Translations under genes and position numbers: made by a program
Origin: CALCLY01 sp900552775
GTDB taxonomy: Bacteria; Bacillota; Clostridia; UMGS1883; UMGS1540
Reading direction: 5' to 3'
Assembly: GCA_937966555.1 (NCBI GenBank)
Contig: CALCLY010000016.1
Span: 178,343-242,342, forward strand
DNA length: 64,000 nt
Shown here: one piece after another, positions 61,453 to 64,000 of the stretch
How the letters are laid out: each line of letters begins with the position of its first letter
Position numbering within the stretch: position 1 is the stretch's first letter
The notes under the pieces: generated by a model
Databases searched by the model: none
What the model saw: the letters and a program-made list of their open reading frames with translations, nothing else
Told to the model about the DNA's origin: nothing

Positions 61453-62790
61453 TTATCCGATCATTATTTTTTCAAGCGGCAGTTTTGCTCCGCCTTGATT
61501 TTTGCTTGCGATTGCCGCATATATCAGTGTTAAACCGCCGACTCTCCCAAGGTACATTAAAAGTATAAGAATAATTTGCGATGCGATACCGAGCTTTGGC
61601 GTAATTCCAAGCGTGAGTCCCACAGTTCCGATTGCCGATGCGGTTTCATAAAGGCAATCGGACAAAGGAAGGTTTTCAAGCACGCTTATCGCAACTCCGC
61701 CGACAAAGAAAAGTGAAAAATAAATTGTAGCGATTGCCAAAGCATTTCGTATAATTGTATTGTCGATTCGCCTTCCGCAAACGCAAATTTCTTCTTTCCT
61801 TTTAATCACTGACACGGCGCTTAATATAATAACCGCAAAGGTTGTGGTTTTCATACCGCCGGCAGTAGAACCGGGCGAGCCGCCAATCAGCATAAGCAAT
61901 ATCATAATTGCTTTTGAGGCGCCTGTCATTGCGTTAAGGTCAGCAGTATTAAATCCGGCAGTCCTTGTTGTCACAGACTGAAACAAAGATGCAAAGATTC
62001 TTTTCCCAACCGGCATACCGCCAAAATCACAAAAGAAAAAGAAAGCGGCAGGTATTGCAATTAAAAGCGCCGAAGTGAACAGAACAATCTTGCTTTGCAT
62101 ACGGTAATGCCTGAAATGATGTTTGTGCAGGCAAATATCGTCCCACGTAAGAAACCCGATACCTCCGACTATAATCAAAAGCATAATTGCAATGTTCACA
62201 GAAGGATTTCCTATATATTCGGTAAGAGAAGGATATGTATGAGCGCCTGTTCCCAAAATGTCAAATCCGGCATTGCAAAATGCCGATACGGAATGAAACA
62301 CAGCCTTCCATATTCCGCTTGCACCGTATTCGCCGCAAAACGACGGGAGCATACATAATGCACCGATTAGTTCTATTAAAAGAGTACCTCTCAAGACAAA
62401 CCTTGTCAGACGGACTATTCCGCCGAGCCTTGGCGCTGAAATAGCGTCCTGCATTGTGCTGCGCTGCATAAGTGATATTTTTCTGCCCGCAAGCATTGCA
62501 AATGACACCGCCGCCGTTACAACTCCGAGTCCTCCTATCTGTATAAGCAGCAAAATCACTGCCTGCCCGAACAGCGACCAATAGCTGCCGGTATCCAGCA
62601 CAACCAGGCCGGTTACACAAACGGCAGAGGTTGATGTAAATATCGCACTGTGAAACGGTGTTGCTATGCCTGCCGCAGACGATATCGGCAGCATTAATAT
62701 AAGCGCACCAAAGAGAATTATGCCGGCAAAGCTCAGTATAATAATTTGAAAGGACGAAAGATGTCGCCTGAAATGTATTTTCTCTATCAT
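61453..62790 (-). CDS. ktrB: KtrB-type potassium channel subunit
   Basis: 445 residues with four pore repeats: STSAVCVTGL, SAFCNAGFDI, TTRTAGFNT and a last ETASAIGTVGL. The GGSPGSTAGGMKT loop regulates gating. ATG 62790 (MIEKIHFRRHLSS) follows GGAGGAGG; a frame extending 59 codons upstream has no site. Forms the Ktr system with ktrA downstream. Confidence 0.93.
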   Translation of the reverse strand: MIEKIHFRRHLSSFQIIILSFAGIILFGALILMLPISSAAGIATPFHSAIFTSTSAVCVTGLVVLDTGSYWSLFGQAVILLLIQIGGLGVVTAAVSFAMLAGRKISLMQRSTMQDAISAPRLGGIVRLTRFVLRGTLLIELIGALCMLPSFCGEYGASGIWKAVFHSVSAFCNAGFDILGTGAHTYPSLTEYIGNPSVNIAIMLLIIVGGIGFLTWDDICLHKHHFRHYRMQSKIVLFTSALLIAIPAAFFFFCDFGGMPVGKRIFASLFQSVTTRTAGFNTADLNAMTGASKAIMILLMLIGGSPGSTAGGMKTTTFAVIILSAVSVIKRKEEICVCGRRIDNTIIRNALAIATIYFSLFFVGGVAISVLENLPLSDCLYETASAIGTVGLTLGITPKLGIASQIILILLMYLGRVGGLTLIYAAIASKNQGGAKLPLEKIMIG

Positions 62791-63000
62791 AGGATAAGCC
62801 TCCTCCAACTTGCTTTTATTTATTATAACATATGGCATATAAAAATGGGATAATAAGTTGCAACGAGGCATTAAGATTGTATAAAGATAATTAATACACA
62901 TATAAATAAAAAAAGCGGCTCGTTGCCTATAAATACGGCAGTCTGAGGGTATGCCTAAATTGAGCACACCCTTTTCTGGTGATAAGTTTCGGGATAAATG
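62791..63000 (-). promoter_or_regulatory. Upstream region of ktrB
   Basis: TATAAT (62822-62827, minus strand) lies 32 bases before ktrB, with no good -35 (CCCATT at 17 bases). About 50 bases further upstream is TCTTTATAC, like the TTTATAC half of E. coli KdpE targets. A weak -35 with an upstream site suggests an activated promoter. Confidence 0.4.
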
Positions 63001-63183
63001 TTATAGATTAAACTGTTTCCGCATTTCTACATCCATGGTTGCTTTTTTTGCATACTCCCAAGTATCGCAAAGGCGAATATTATTTTTCTCAATGAGTATC
63101 TCATTACTGAACCCAAGAATATAGCGTAAGCAAATTCGGTATATAATTTCTATTGGGGACAACCATAACGCTGAAAGGCCGAA
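63001..63183 (-). pseudogene. 3' fragment of an unknown gene
   Basis: Sixty codons open between a TGA and a TAA with no start codon near the beginning. The product reads WLSPIEIIYRICLRYILG, then CDTWEYAKKATMDVEMRKQF. The sequence looks coding but unrelated to its neighbours. I cannot name the family. Confidence 0.35.
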
Positions 63184-63730
63184 TCATATCTTTGCTAAAC
63201 AGGTAGTTTAAAATTGTTATCTTAAAAAATCGTGTTTTTGCATATTTTATATCAAATAAATTTTGCGTTTTTGAGATATGCTTATATTAAAAAGAAAAAT
63301 ATATAATTAGTTACTGATCTCATTATTATAGCTACAAAAACACATGTACTTTCCTTATCGAGGAAAGTGCAGGTGTCATATTTATTTGCCATTTTGATCT
63401 GTGCCGTAAATTTCGAGTCATACACTGTGTTTTTCGTTTCAAATATGATTTTTTTCCGTATGACTTATTATTTATGAGATGGCAGGCTGCGCCCAAAATC
63501 ATAACCTTTGACACGAAAAGTCCAACTGTTGACACGAAAGAGTAAACAATTGACACGAAAGGTCGGGGTAAAATTTTACGGTTTCATTTTTTTGTTGAAA
63601 CGGATATTTTTAGGCAATTTCAGCACAAAAAATGTGCTGCCGATAAGGAGAAAACATTATCGCTTGGCAGCACTTTTACACGATGTATTCCGAAAACCGC
63701 ACAGGCAAAAGCTTTCTTTGAAACCGAAAT
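63184..63730. other. AT-rich gap with repeats, no gene
   Basis: Contains a small hairpin (63351-63369), the 21-bp spaced repeats listed separately, a GTAAAATTTTAC palindrome near 63569, and a long imperfect hairpin (GTGCTGCC at about 63632 with GGCAGCAC at about 63665). No supportable coding region. Confidence 0.4.
63508..63570 (+). repeat. Three direct repeats at exactly 21-bp spacing
   Basis: TTGACACGAAA begins at 63508, 63529 and 63550. The period of 21 bp is two helical turns, so a protein could bind all three on one face. Multiple short repeats like this occur at the ends of IS21-family elements and as replication iterons; neither a transposase nor a Rep gene lies nearby in the window. 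Confidence 0.65.
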
Positions 63731-63773
63731 AAAAGAAAAGAACCTCAAGGTTTCTATCAACCTTGAGGTTCTT
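63731..63773 (-). terminator. Terminator of the tRNA cluster
   Basis: AAGAACCTCAAGGTT with AACCTTGAGGTTCTT (15 bases, perfect), then TTCTTTT on the minus strand, just after tRNA-Met. Confidence 0.9.
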
Positions 63774-63776
63774 ATT

Positions 63777-63853
63777 TGGTGGGCCTTCAGGGACTCGAAC
63801 CCCGGACCAACCGGTTATGAGCCGGTTGCTCTAACCAACTGAGCTAAAGGCCC
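63777..63853 (-). tRNA. tRNA-Met (anticodon CAU)
   Basis: 77 bases including an encoded CCA. Acceptor GGGCCTT pairs with AAGGCCC, D-loop AGCTCAGTTGGTTAGAGC, anticodon loop CTCATAA, and T-loop GGTTCGAGTCC. The sequence is typical of elongator tRNA-Met; a CAU tRNA read as Ile after lysidine modification is less likely. Confidence 0.93.
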
Positions 63854-63865
63854 AAATAAAAAAAA

Positions 63866-63941
63866 TGGTGACCCGTGGGGGAATTGAACCCCCGTTACCG
63901 CCGTGAAAGGGCGATGTCTTAACCTCTTGACCAACGGGCCA
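63866..63941 (-). tRNA. tRNA-Glu (anticodon UUC)
   Basis: 76 bases with encoded CCA, acceptor TGGCCCG/CGGGTCA, anticodon loop CTTTCAC and T-arm GGGGGTTCAATTCCCCC. Confidence 0.94.
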
Positions 63942-63945
63942 CATA

Positions 63946-64000
63946 TGGCTCCCCAAGTTGGACTCGAACCAACGACCCTGCGGTTAACAGCCGCATGCTC
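63946..64000 (-). tRNA. tRNA-Asn (anticodon GUU), 5' part outside window
   Basis: The 3' 55 bases are visible: anticodon loop CTGTTAA on a GCGG/CCGC stem, T-arm GTTGGTTCGAGTCCAAC, and CCA end. The acceptor 5' strand and D-arm lie beyond the edge. Confidence 0.9.

Noticed and set aside
62791..63000. c-di-AMP (ydaO) riboswitch upstream of ktrB
   Set aside because: Such a switch is common before Ktr genes, but the conserved core is not visible and the likely start of transcription leaves only about 25 bases of leader.
63332..63556. Minus-strand frame of 74 codons
   Set aside because: It runs through the 21-bp repeats, lacks a ribosome binding site and has no coherent protein character.
1..64000. 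CRISPR array, prophage or complete insertion sequence
   Set aside because: No regularly spaced repeat-spacer pattern, no run of phage structural genes and no intact transposase were found; only relics are present.

Overview
The window is a 64 kb piece of a chromosome from an anaerobic, endospore-forming Firmicute of the class Clostridia. The pointers are a SpoVAE homologue, type III glutamine synthetase, rubrerythrin, clostridial families (DUF5685, DUF6062, CD1871A-type CXXC protein), FabK plus a MarR-type fatty-acid regulator, and UUG/GUG starts behind AGGAGG-like ribosome binding sites. Base composition looks moderate, with AT-rich gaps. Genus cannot be decided from the sequence. Coding is mostly on the minus strand.

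Layout. 1-1.8 kb: 3'-truncated sugar-phosphate-type MFS transporter and DeoR regulator. 1.9-2.2 kb: a MITE-like element with terminal inverted repeats; related hairpins recur at 10.1 and 12.7 kb. 2.2-7.1 kb: membrane proteins (one frameshifted), pyridoxal kinase, DUF6062, PgsA, TrpS. 7.3-12.8 kb: GalE, gene relics, a PHP phosphoesterase broken by a 14-bp tandem duplication, two tandem AraC regulators, flavin reductase. 12.8-17.7 kb: rubrerythrin, a DUF5685 / J-domain / membrane-protein trio, GlnN with an attenuator-like leader. 17.8-22.4 kb: phosphomutase, nucleotidyltransferase and GHMP kinase, which look like a sugar-to-NDP-sugar salvage operon, with a divergent AraC regulator. 22.4-25.2 kb: SpoVAE, YdcZ-type transporter, ribosomal protein S20, D,D-carboxypeptidase. 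25.2-33.1 kb: ABC exporter, RecN, ArgR, NAD kinase, then a PBP-FtsW/RodA-FHA wall-growth cluster. 33.4-36.8 kb (plus strand): HtpG, AroQ, aminopeptidase P. 36.9-39.7 kb: TrkH/TrkA. 39.9-47.7 kb: a type II fatty-acid synthesis operon (fabH-acpP-fabK-fabD-fabG-fabF-fabZ-accD-accA) behind a MarR-family regulator whose 18-bp operator occurs three times. 47.7-50.2 kb: YmdB-type phosphoesterase and RNase Y. 50.3-51.6 kb: a PfkB kinase joined through an A9 tract to an out-of-frame AraC DNA-binding domain.

51.9-63 kb is the most plastic part: a small DUF6514-like gene, a Fur-family regulator behind a perfect 23-bp palindrome and a rubrerythrin relic, a CXXC peptide / polyferredoxin membrane protein / TlpA lipoprotein set, an integrase fragment, a 5'-eroded thioredoxin, a ferredoxin, a split chromate transporter pair, and a KtrB-KtrA potassium channel followed by a KdpD/KdpE-type two-component system with no kdpFABC. 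The right end holds gene relics, three 21-bp-spaced repeats and tRNA genes for Met, Glu and Asn.

The strongest candidates for undescribed biology are the kinase/transcription-factor pair linked by the A9 slippery tract, the three-site MarR operator over the fatty-acid genes, the glnN leader, and the K+ channel/KdpDE operon. Several genes are frameshifted; if the assembly comes from a metagenome, base-level errors must be excluded first. All functions are read from sequence motifs by eye; no database search was run.
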